DNA from: an uncultured Paludibacter sp.
Lineage (GTDB): Bacteria > Bacteroidota > Bacteroidia > Bacteroidales > Paludibacteraceae
Direction of reading: 5' to 3'
Assembly: GCA_937927845.1 (NCBI GenBank)
Contig: CALFXE010000112.1
Coordinates: forward strand, 44,523 to 108,522
Length of the DNA stretch: 64,000 nt
The first letter of the stretch is position 1, and each line of letters opens with the position of its first letter. The notes beneath the pieces were generated by a model. That model was not told the origin of the DNA and made no database searches. It saw only the letters and a program-made list of their open reading frames with translations. A program made the translations under genes and the position numbers. Shown here piece by piece: positions 1 through 8,167 of this stretch.

Positions 1-367
1 TGGCTGATATTTGATTAGACTCAAAACTACTGCTTGCGTCAGGAAAACTTGCTTTATTGATGGGATTTACACGTACTTTTACTGCAAAACTATATGCTGT
101 ATTGGATGACAAAGTAAGCGTTTCCGGTATTAAGAATGCATAATTATTGGATGCTGCTGTATTTGTCTTAGTAATATTTACATATCCTATTTTTTGAGTT
201 ACCGTGATGCCTGTTCCTGCTTGAGATGTTTTCCATGCTAAATTGTAATTGGCTCCTTCGTTGACATTCCATTTAGCCATGGATTTATCAAGGATGTTCC
301 ATGTTTCGGCAGCAAACAGCTTACACGTCAAAATAATTAATGCTAAAATAAAAGAAGTTTTTTTCAT
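1..367 (-). CDS. Secreted protein with N-terminal WDILDKSM-type module (partial, C-terminus outside window)
   Basis: The gene runs off the left edge, so only the first 122 codons are seen. The ATG at 367 is followed by a signal peptide (MKK, a hydrophobic run, then LFAAE) and a motif reading WNILDKSM. Further on come GYVNITKTNT, AYSFAVKVRVNPINKASFPD and FESN, the same landmarks in the same order as in the four related genes at 4824-15848. This is therefore the fifth member of the local paralogous array. The module looks like an all-beta, concanavalin-like or carbohydrate-binding fold; that is inference from residue pattern only. What follows the module (propeller, Ig-like or sorting domain) cannot be seen. 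It lies 33 nt downstream of the esterase gene and is probably cotranscribed with it. Confidence 0.75.
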   Translation of the reverse strand, partial: MKKTSFILALIILTCKLFAAETWNILDKSMAKWNVNEGANYNLAWKTSQAGTGITVTQKIGYVNITKTNTAASNNYAFLIPETLTLSSNTAYSFAVKVRVNPINKASFPDASSSFESNQISA

Positions 368-400
368 ATGTTTTTTTTAATTTTTGTTTTTTGCGAAAAA

Positions 401-1840
401 TTACCAATCATCTGTTCTGAATGGAGAAGCGGGAATACCATCGATTCCGAAGATGCTTGGTTCTGCGTAATTTTTAAAAGCATACCTTACGGCAACTGGA
501 TTCGGAACATCTTCGGAGCAAACGGATACACGGTGCGAAGTCATTTCTACTTCGGCATTCGCAGGATAAAAGACCTTATCTTCACCTGCAATTTCGAAAC
601 TTTTCAATTGAGTTCTCATCGGGCTCAGTCCACGTGGCGCGCTATCGAATTTGACGTAAATTTTAGAATCGATCATTTCCATCGATTTATATGTTGCGGG
701 TTTGTAACCAAAACCTTTCAACCTGTATGTATCGCCCAAGGCCCAATAAGCAAGACGGTCGCCGACTGCTTTTTTGTTTTCGGGATGAATACAAACCAAA
801 TTTCCGACATCCATCGTTGTTACCATACCTGAACGCGGAATGTCACGCATATTCAGCATTTGCGCTTCCCTTATTTTCGGAGCATCATCACCATCGGGAT
901 TTTCGTATCTGTATGGCGCAATTTGTACATAATAAAACGGCAATTCCCCCATATCCCAACGGCCGCGTAAATCACTGACAAAAGCCGACATCAGTTTCCT
1001 GTATTCATCGGAATTGTGGCGGTTGCTTTCTCCCTGATACCAAAGAAAACCCTTTATGGCAAAATTGGTCAACGGTGCTACCTGAAGATTGAATAATGCA
1101 CAAGCTGTTGTAGACGGATTTTTAATATCTTCGCCTGTGGTTAAATGAGTCAAATCGATGGCAGGAAATTGCTCTTCCAATATTTCCCTGCTCATCCACG
1201 CTTCAACCGTCGAACCTCCCCACGCGGAAACTACAATTCCGATAGGAACATCCAACACTTCCTGTATGGTACGGGCAAAAAAATAAGCCACGGCGCTTGT
1301 GTTAGCAACATTTTCGGGAAAATTTTCGCTCCATTCTCCCGTACAATTCTCTTGCGGTTTGTCTGCCGAATGGCGGATACGTTTCCTGTTAGCGGTGTAC
1401 ATTCTTATCGGTTGAGAAGGCTTTGCCCTGACAATCACATCATTTGAACCCGCTATGGGCTGACGGTCTGAACCTTGCATCCGCATTTCCATATTCGATT
1501 GCCCCGAACAAAACCAAACCTCGCCAATCAGTATATTAGTTAATTTGAGTTTGTTGCCATCATCGAAGGTTATTTCGTAAGGGCCTCCTGCCGCCGGCGT
1601 TGCTACTTCCACCAGCCATTTTCCATCTTGACCGGTCGTTGCTTGGTATACTTTTTTATTCCACGAAACGCTTATTTTTACTTTTTTATCGGGTTCCGCT
1701 TTTCCCCACAGTTTTACATTGCTTTGCTGTTGCAACACCATATTGCTTCCTAATATCGAAGGTAATTGTACTTCTGCGGAAACAAACAAAGCTGATGCAA
1801 AAAACAAAAACAGAAAAGTTGTTTTTAGAATTGTATTCAT
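401..1840 (-). CDS. Sialate O-acetylesterase-like SGNH/SASA carbohydrate esterase
   Basis: About 479 residues with a signal peptide (MNTILKTTFLFLFFASALFVSA). A longer reading frame reaches a TTG at 1891, but the ATG at 1840 puts the signal peptide directly at the N-terminus. The mature part opens with the family pattern LPSILGSNMVLQ, has a beta-sandwich insert, then the nucleophile block GEVWFCSGQSNMEM (the Ser of GQSN is the expected nucleophile). WYQGESN and a C-terminal IHPENKK block, the likely His of the triad, follow. The family (PF03629, often annotated sialate O-acetylesterase; some members fall in CE20) removes acetyl groups from sialic acids or from plant and algal polysaccharides. 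In this PUL, with no sialic-acid genes nearby, deacetylation of a complex polysaccharide is the better guess. No T9SS tail is seen, so a periplasmic location is likely. Confidence 0.88.
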   Translation of the reverse strand: MNTILKTTFLFLFFASALFVSAEVQLPSILGSNMVLQQQSNVKLWGKAEPDKKVKISVSWNKKVYQATTGQDGKWLVEVATPAAGGPYEITFDDGNKLKLTNILIGEVWFCSGQSNMEMRMQGSDRQPIAGSNDVIVRAKPSQPIRMYTANRKRIRHSADKPQENCTGEWSENFPENVANTSAVAYFFARTIQEVLDVPIGIVVSAWGGSTVEAWMSREILEEQFPAIDLTHLTTGEDIKNPSTTACALFNLQVAPLTNFAIKGFLWYQGESNRHNSDEYRKLMSAFVSDLRGRWDMGELPFYYVQIAPYRYENPDGDDAPKIREAQMLNMRDIPRSGMVTTMDVGNLVCIHPENKKAVGDRLAYWALGDTYRLKGFGYKPATYKSMEMIDSKIYVKFDSAPRGLSPMRTQLKSFEIAGEDKVFYPANAEVEMTSHRVSVCSEDVPNPVAVRYAFKNYAEPSIFGIDGIPASPFRTDDW

Positions 1841-1997
1841 TTTGACTATTAGAGTTTTTATTAAATAACTGTTTAGTACATGATTATGCAACGCCCTATG
1901 AAATTGAAGAACGTGAAAAACAAGCCCTTATTTGACAACATATTACCTCCATGACTTTGGCAATAGTCGAAGCTGAACAAGGGACAGTCTCCTTATA

Positions 1998-4763
1998 TTA
2001 ACGGTTATACATCACTTTTCTCCCGCTTACCTTACCCGATTGGTAAAGTTCTTTTATAATATAAGTGGTAATATAGCCTGTCGAAGCTCCTTTATTCAGC
2101 AATTCGATAGGATTACTACCCAGTCTGATACCCTGCAAATTGTAATATTCCGTCGAAACAACAGGATCATCTGCAGAAATAACATCAATAACTTTGTTCG
2201 ATGTCGTTGTTTTCCGTCCTAAGAATAGTTCGGTAATCTGCACAGAATTATTGTTGGCAGTATCCCAGCAATCGGTTGAGTTGGCATAGAATTTCAGATA
2301 CCTATAAGTCGCTTCCGTGAGAGGAATATTGGGAGTCATGATATCTGCTGCCACGTTATAACCCGTTACGGCGACATCTGTGTCAATAACGGTAAAATCT
2401 TCGCCGTCGTTGCTTCCCAGAATTTGACTGAATTTCCTCCATCTGAGTCCTATAACGTTGTTTTTATGGCGTATCCTGAAGTAATTAACTGTCTTGGGTT
2501 CTTTCATATCTACGATGAAATGGAGATAACCGCCGTTTTCTACAGGGGGATTAGTAACATTTAAGTGTGTTTTTCCCGGCTTAACCAAAGCCAAAAAAGT
2601 AGTTTCAACGCCATCTAATGCACCTTCAGTCGAGTTGCCTGCCTCATTGTGCAGTTCGGCCGGATGATGGGTCAAAGTCCAGCCTATGCGGAGATAGTCA
2701 TCAGTAGGTTCCGGTTCCTCGGCCTTTCCCAAATAGATTTCAGACATCTGCACGGAGTTATTGTTGGCAGTATCCCAGCAATCGGTCGAGTTGGCATAGA
2801 ATTTTAGATACCTGTAAGTCGCCTCCGGGAAAAAGATATTGGGAGTCATAATGCTTGCCGCCACGCTATAACCCGTTACGGCGACATCAGTATCAATAAT
2901 AGTAAAATTTTCGCCGTCGTTGCTTCCCAGAATCTGACTGAATTTCCTCCATCTGAGTCCTATAGTGTTATTTTTATGTCGTATCCTGAAATAATTAACG
3001 TTCTTAGGCTCTTTCATGTCTATGATGAAATGGAGATAACCGCCGTTTTCTACAGGGGGATTGGAGACACCGCCCTGCATTTTTCCCGGCTTAACCAGGC
3101 TAAAAAAGGTCTGGGCATCACTATCCAGCGCACCATCAATCAAGTTGCCTTCTTCTTCGAACAGTTTGAACGGATCGCAGGACAAAGTCCAACCCGTTCG
3201 GAGATAATCTTCATCATTTTCCGTCGCCGGTGCCGGAAAATACCGCATTTCGCCTTCGAGACGCGGATAGCTTTCCCATATTTCGGGATTGGCGTCCAAC
3301 CGCGTATCGCCTGTTTCGAAAAGCCGGTCATTCAATTTTTGCTGCATTGTTGCGAGAATAGTCTGGTACGAATCATCGCCGGAAAGATCGGTCATGCAAG
3401 CAGGATCGGTCTCCAGATTGAACAGTTCATATTCTTTACGCTTGGCAACTGCTGCGTTAAAATAAGGCACAACAGATGGATCAGCATAATTATCAGTCAA
3501 ATAGGTTTTCGATGGTGAACCGTCTATATCAAAATAAGCTTTGTGCATTGCATTGAGCACGCCGTTCGCGGTCATCGACTGTGGATCACCCGCAGGCCAG
3601 CGTTCAGGGTGTAAATTCCATGCTAGCAGGTAGTTTTCCCAACGGACAATTCGTATCGGATACCCTAAATTGTCGTAGCGCGCCGAAGAGTGGCGTTCGC
3701 GTCCAGAATAAATCGCATCGGAGGTATATTCCGCAGAGTTGCCGTCCATAAGTGGCAGCAAACTTTGGCCACTCAGTTCGGGCTTCACCGCCAAGCCTGC
3801 CGCATCCATCAAAGTCGGGAAGATATCCACACCGCTGACCAACGCATCTATAACCTGCGACGGCTGAATCTTCTCGCCCCAGCAGATCGCCAGCGGAACA
3901 TGAACTCCCGCATCGTAACAGTTGGATTTGGCTCGCGGGAATGCCATACCATTGTCGGCGGTAACAATAATAATGGTATTGTCGAATTCCCCGATCCGCA
4001 CCAATTCGTCGATGCATTGCGTCAGATGGCTGTCGAACCATTCGATTTCGACAGCGTAGTTGAGCATGTCGCTTCTGACGGAGGTAACATCCGGCAGGTA
4101 TTCAGGGACAGTTGCCTGCGTAAGTGGCTTCCCGTCTATCGACCATGAATCTGTTTGGTATGCACGGTGAGGTTCGTTGGTTCCCACCCAAAAACAGAAA
4201 GGCTGCCCTTTCTCGCGTTCATTCAAGAATTTTTTAAAGTTACCGGCATAATCTATTTTTGAAATGCCCGAATAGGGCGGAGTCAATGTAACTCCATTAT
4301 AGACCGGACCCGCCGGATTGTGTGGTCTGCCCGAAACCTGCCAGTTGCCCGGTCCCCAACCTTTCCCTGTGTAACCGATATGGTAACCGCCCTCTGCCTT
4401 GAGCACTTCAGGGAAACAAGCGTATTTTGCTGGAAAAGAACTCGCGTGAGTTCCTGCTTCCTCTATCTGCCACGGATACAGCCCTGTGAGTATACTTGCA
4501 CGCGAGGGACTGCTGCCAGGCGAAGTGACGTAGAAATTATTAAACAATGCCCCTGCCGCCGCTACACGGTCGAATCCCGGCGTGAAAACCATAGTACTTC
4601 CATAAGCCGAAGCATGCGGATAGGATTGGTCGTCGGAAATAACGAACAAGATGTTGGCAGGCTTCGTATCCTGCGTGGATGATTGAGTGGTATTATCTGC
4701 TGACAGCGTGCTATTCGTAACCAACGGAATAGCAAGCAATGGAATAAGATTATTTTTTTTCAT
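1998..4763 (-). CDS. Serine-type sulfatase with two near-identical discoidin-like domains and T9SS-like tail
   Basis: 921 residues. After a signal peptide, the alkaline-phosphatase-fold sulfatase domain (about residues 36-510) shows the metal-binding ISDDQ near residue 43 and the signature S84-S-P-S-R88. This is the C/S-x-P-x-R motif, in which Ser84 would be converted to formylglycine by an anaerobic maturase (anSME, not in the window). VTADNG, part of the metal site, lies in the middle. Two copies of an F5/8 type C (discoidin)-like domain follow at about 519-688 and 689-858. They are almost identical and probably bind glycan. The end (STEYYNLQGIRL ... SGKVSGRKVMYNR) resembles a type A sorting domain, so surface attachment or secretion is expected. 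It would remove sulfate esters from the target glycan. GC content looks higher than in most neighbours. The exact sulfatase subfamily cannot be assigned by eye. Confidence 0.9.
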   Translation of the reverse strand: MKKNNLIPLLAIPLVTNSTLSADNTTQSSTQDTKPANILFVISDDQSYPHASAYGSTMVFTPGFDRVAAAGALFNNFYVTSPGSSPSRASILTGLYPWQIEEAGTHASSFPAKYACFPEVLKAEGGYHIGYTGKGWGPGNWQVSGRPHNPAGPVYNGVTLTPPYSGISKIDYAGNFKKFLNEREKGQPFCFWVGTNEPHRAYQTDSWSIDGKPLTQATVPEYLPDVTSVRSDMLNYAVEIEWFDSHLTQCIDELVRIGEFDNTIIIVTADNGMAFPRAKSNCYDAGVHVPLAICWGEKIQPSQVIDALVSGVDIFPTLMDAAGLAVKPELSGQSLLPLMDGNSAEYTSDAIYSGRERHSSARYDNLGYPIRIVRWENYLLAWNLHPERWPAGDPQSMTANGVLNAMHKAYFDIDGSPSKTYLTDNYADPSVVPYFNAAVAKRKEYELFNLETDPACMTDLSGDDSYQTILATMQQKLNDRLFETGDTRLDANPEIWESYPRLEGEMRYFPAPATENDEDYLRTGWTLSCDPFKLFEEEGNLIDGALDSDAQTFFSLVKPGKMQGGVSNPPVENGGYLHFIIDMKEPKNVNYFRIRHKNNTIGLRWRKFSQILGSNDGENFTIIDTDVAVTGYSVAASIMTPNIFFPEATYRYLKFYANSTDCWDTANNNSVQMSEIYLGKAEEPEPTDDYLRIGWTLTHHPAELHNEAGNSTEGALDGVETTFLALVKPGKTHLNVTNPPVENGGYLHFIVDMKEPKTVNYFRIRHKNNVIGLRWRKFSQILGSNDGEDFTVIDTDVAVTGYNVAADIMTPNIPLTEATYRYLKFYANSTDCWDTANNNSVQITELFLGRKTTTSNKVIDVISADDPVVSTEYYNLQGIRLGSNPIELLNKGASTGYITTYIIKELYQSGKVSGRKVMYNR
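2181..3210 (-). repeat. In-frame tandem duplication (510-bp period) inside the sulfatase gene
   Basis: The block containing ttgttggcagtatcccagca occurs at 2251 and again at 2761, exactly 510 bp (170 codons) apart. The similarity spans the whole discoidin-like domain on both sides. Long stretches are identical at DNA level, and the differences cluster at the domain edges. This points to a recent unequal duplication that doubled a binding domain. Confidence 0.9.
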
Positions 4764-4823
4764 AAATATATAAATTTACGTGAGCTCGATTCTAAATCAA
4801 GCGAAAATTGACTTTCGAACGAA

Positions 4824-7800
4824 CTATATCACAATAAGTTTCGTTGTTTTTCTATAGGAATCGTTCTTTAGTTCTACAATATATATCCCTGTAGGAATTT
4901 GAACAGAAAAAGCTGCCTCTTCTTCCAAAATATTTTTGTCCATTAATAAGGTTCCTCGTAAATCAAAAACACTTAGTTTGCCGAAAGCGAAATTATTTAC
5001 TGTTAAATAATCACCACTTTCTAATATATTCGGAATGATCTTAATGTCGTTGGTATTCACTTGTGCAACCTCCGAATTAGTATCCTTTTTATAAACCTCA
5101 AATTGATATAAACGTACTGCATTGTATGTACGTGAACGTGGAATTTCTAATTTCACATAGCGTGCGGTGACCGGAATAACAATATCCGTTTTGACATTAT
5201 CGTTTCTACGACCATTTGTGTCTACAACTTTTGCCCAAACCGTATTTCTATCTTCTGTTTTCGAGATTAAACTTAAATTGGGCGCAGTTGTCGCTACATA
5301 TATATTGTAACCATCAATATTATAGCTTTGCGCCTCGAAGTTTCCCGCGTCGTAAAGCGCAAATTTCTCTATTTCGTATTCGTTTTCAAGGTCGATAATT
5401 ACATATTTCAGCGAATCATTTTCGCTTGCCCGGTTGAAATACCATCTGTTAGCCTGATTGGTTATATCACCATCTAACAAATGCAAAGGCTGACAATAAT
5501 ATTCGTTTGCATCATAAAAGCCAAGTACTGTTTTTCCCACACTTACAATATTCTCTCTATCCACTGCACGCGAAAATGTACCGTAAATATCAAAACCATA
5601 TATACGGATTGCATTTTCAGCATTTCCATTATCCGTGCGAGTACCTCTTGATGCTACAAATTTAATATAACGTGCTTCCTCCGGTATATCAAGAATATCT
5701 TCTTTTACATCTATATTTTGTTGATTGGTTCTATGAATAACTTCCTTCCAATCATTATCCTCCGTACCCGTAACACTTGTATATATCCAATATTCAGGGA
5801 CATTACCATTCCCGTCTTCATAAGGAGCTACATCACGAAATACTGTTTTCTCAATATTATAATAATCGCTCAGTTCGAATATTACCCACGGATTTTTACT
5901 TTTATCTTCACACCATTTTCGAGGAGTTAAATAACTGTAGAGTAAATTAAAAGCACTCTCCGAATCTTTCGTCTGTCCGCTACTTGAGTGAATGCGTACT
6001 TTTTTTTTACCAATTCCATGCGCAGGATAATAAGCAAGTCCTTTCCCTTGTTGATAATCGGGAACCGGGTCTCCATCAGCAGGATTAGCAGGATCGTAAA
6101 TGGCAACACCCACTTTTGAGTCAGCACAGCCATAGTACAAATACCACTTCTTTTTATAATAAACTAATCCTTCAATAAACACTGTTCCATTAGCATACTG
6201 TCCGCTTTTTTCAAAATTTTCCATTGGACGGAAGAAAGGCACATCTGTACGTTCAAGCAATTTACATGGGTCATTTAAATCGAAAAGCATTTGTCCCGCA
6301 CTATAAGTTCCTCTGTTGAAACGGGGGTCAGCATCAGCATTTGTGGCATTTCTACCATTGTACAGCATTAAAATGCCCTTATCGGTAATCACCGCAGGAG
6401 GACCGCACTCTACCAATGAACTGTCGAAATAACCTCTTCGGGTATTGGCTAAGGACAGTAAATTTCCGTTTGCATCCTCGATGGGAGTCCAGTTTACCAA
6501 ATCGTCGGAAACAGCTGCACATGTGCGGTTTTCGCCCCAATACATAAAGTACAGCCAATTCTTTCCATTGTATTGCACATCCATTCTGGCAATAATTTGT
6601 TCGTCACCTTTTAATTTGGTAACAATGGATGATGCTTTAGTCCACGTATTAAGATATTTTCCATTGTAAGCCTGTGCGAAAATAGCACCATGTCTCGTCC
6701 ATGTGAGTAAATCGGTCGAAGTAGCCACGCACAAGCGGGCAGTAGAACGATCCCAACCGGTGTAGAACATAACAAACATCCCATCTTCAGTAACAGCCAC
6801 ACGTGGATCTTCGCAACCACCCGGCCATTCATAAGTCTTACTGAAACTATCGTTATCAGGATAGAATACAGGAGCCGAACGTTTGGTCATAGTTACTCCA
6901 TCAGTAGTTTCAGCCAAGGCTATTCGTGAAACACGCTTGCCGATACCTGTAGCCGAATTATCTTCTGCTCGATAAAGCACGCATATTTTACCGTCTTTCA
7001 CCACTGCCGCAGGATTGAATGTGTCGCTTTCTTCCCAATTTACATTAGCCTGATTCATAGGGCAAAAGAACTCCGAATCAACATTAGGTACAATTACCGG
7101 ATTTTTACCTTCAGGACGTACAAAACCACCTAACACCCAATCGGAAAGTCTATTGGCAATACAAATGTAATATTCTGCCGTTACGGGACTTATGTTTATA
7201 CCCTCGATTTCTCCATTGGATACATATGCTTTTACAAAATATTTTCCTTTCGGCAATGTTGTAGGAATTGTGAGGTTTGCTTCTGCTTTATCATTCGAAA
7301 CAATAGCCTGTACACCATCAACTACAACTTCGTCGTCATCGTTCACCAATTCAATTGTTATCTTCTTACCATCTTCAATTAGCATTGTATTGACAGTAGC
7401 AGTAATAGTCTTCTCAGTGTTCTCCACATGGCTGTTAGAGCTCAAGTTAACCGAAATAATTTTGAATGTTGAGAAAAAATCGCCAGTTCCCATTTTCACG
7501 TATTCAACATCAATATTGCAACGATGATAAGACTCTGCCCCGAAGTATATTCCATTTTGGTCGCCGGTAGATACTATCCCTACATTTTCAAAAATAGGAT
7601 CTTCCACTCCAACAACATAAACATCATAATTCGAATGCCCGGCATGGAAAACCAAACGATAAATCTGCCATTCTGAGGTGTTTAGCTTGTATGCATTAGT
7701 AGCGTTGGGTGTAGTGCTAACCGATCCGCTTCCGTCATCACCATATCTGAGATAAATAGGTGCAGCTGTGTTTTTACTTCCTAACCTAAGCGCAATCTGA

Positions 7801-8162
7801 TTTGCTTCGAAATAGGTAGTATTATCTGGAAAAGTAGTTTTGTTTATTTGGTTAACACGCGCTTTGACTTCAATACTGTAAGCTCGCTCAGGTTGCAAGT
7901 TGGCAAGTGCTATAAAGGGTCTTAACCATGCCCATCTGGCACTTGAACCTGTATTTGTTTTTACAAAATTTACATATCCGGTTTGCTGTGTTACCACACT
8001 ACCGGCTGAACCCCCTTGCACTCTTTCCCAAGCACGGTTGTTTTCGGCGCCATCATTTTGATTGTATGAAGCCATCGACTTGTTCAATATATCCCATGTC
8101 TGAGAAAACAACAAATTACCGGATAACAGGATTAATATGAAAAGAAAACTTGTCTTTTTCAT
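4824..8162 (-). CDS. T9SS-exported GH130-like five-bladed propeller enzyme with two F5/8 C domains
   Basis: 1112 residues. Order of parts: signal peptide (1-20); WDILNKSM-type module (about 22-245); Ig-like segment (about 246-340); propeller (about 345-700); two discoidin/F5/8 type C-like domains (about 720-860 and 865-1035); type A sorting domain (about 1040-1112, ending TTKLIVI). The propeller has FNPAAVVKDGKICVLYRAED, SRIALAETTDG and GGCEDPR, with Asp452 in the EDPR motif. This matches the GH130 pattern, whose members are mannoside phosphorylases or beta-mannosidases using an Asp in that position. I infer a secreted glycosidase of that clan; the actual bond cleaved is unknown. Its start lies only 5 nt after the stop of the upstream propeller gene, so the two are translationally coupled. 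Confidence 0.8.
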   Translation of the reverse strand: MKKTSFLFILILLSGNLLFSQTWDILNKSMASYNQNDGAENNRAWERVQGGSAGSVVTQQTGYVNFVKTNTGSSARWAWLRPFIALANLQPERAYSIEVKARVNQINKTTFPDNTTYFEANQIALRLGSKNTAAPIYLRYGDDGSGSVSTTPNATNAYKLNTSEWQIYRLVFHAGHSNYDVYVVGVEDPIFENVGIVSTGDQNGIYFGAESYHRCNIDVEYVKMGTGDFFSTFKIISVNLSSNSHVENTEKTITATVNTMLIEDGKKITIELVNDDDEVVVDGVQAIVSNDKAEANLTIPTTLPKGKYFVKAYVSNGEIEGINISPVTAEYYICIANRLSDWVLGGFVRPEGKNPVIVPNVDSEFFCPMNQANVNWEESDTFNPAAVVKDGKICVLYRAEDNSATGIGKRVSRIALAETTDGVTMTKRSAPVFYPDNDSFSKTYEWPGGCEDPRVAVTEDGMFVMFYTGWDRSTARLCVATSTDLLTWTRHGAIFAQAYNGKYLNTWTKASSIVTKLKGDEQIIARMDVQYNGKNWLYFMYWGENRTCAAVSDDLVNWTPIEDANGNLLSLANTRRGYFDSSLVECGPPAVITDKGILMLYNGRNATNADADPRFNRGTYSAGQMLFDLNDPCKLLERTDVPFFRPMENFEKSGQYANGTVFIEGLVYYKKKWYLYYGCADSKVGVAIYDPANPADGDPVPDYQQGKGLAYYPAHGIGKKKVRIHSSSGQTKDSESAFNLLYSYLTPRKWCEDKSKNPWVIFELSDYYNIEKTVFRDVAPYEDGNGNVPEYWIYTSVTGTEDNDWKEVIHRTNQQNIDVKEDILDIPEEARYIKFVASRGTRTDNGNAENAIRIYGFDIYGTFSRAVDRENIVSVGKTVLGFYDANEYYCQPLHLLDGDITNQANRWYFNRASENDSLKYVIIDLENEYEIEKFALYDAGNFEAQSYNIDGYNIYVATTAPNLSLISKTEDRNTVWAKVVDTNGRRNDNVKTDIVIPVTARYVKLEIPRSRTYNAVRLYQFEVYKKDTNSEVAQVNTNDIKIIPNILESGDYLTVNNFAFGKLSVFDLRGTLLMDKNILEEEAAFSVQIPTGIYIVELKNDSYRKTTKLIVI

Positions 8163-8167
8163 GACTC

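Noticed and set aside
401..1891. Longer esterase protein starting at 1891
   Set aside because: TTG start and 17 extra residues before a good signal peptide; the ATG at 1840 is better. The same reasoning was applied at 13873, 17029, 28605, 32369, 33405, 35062, 51355, 52137, 54210, 59387 and 61365.
2181..3210. 510-bp direct repeat as insertion element
   Set aside because: The period is in frame and equals one protein domain; there are no terminal inverted repeats or transposase.
3604..4148. Open frames inside the sulfatase gene in other frames
   Set aside because: They are shadows of a GC-richer coding region with no start context or domain pattern. The many antisense frames over the PUL and pflB were dismissed likewise.
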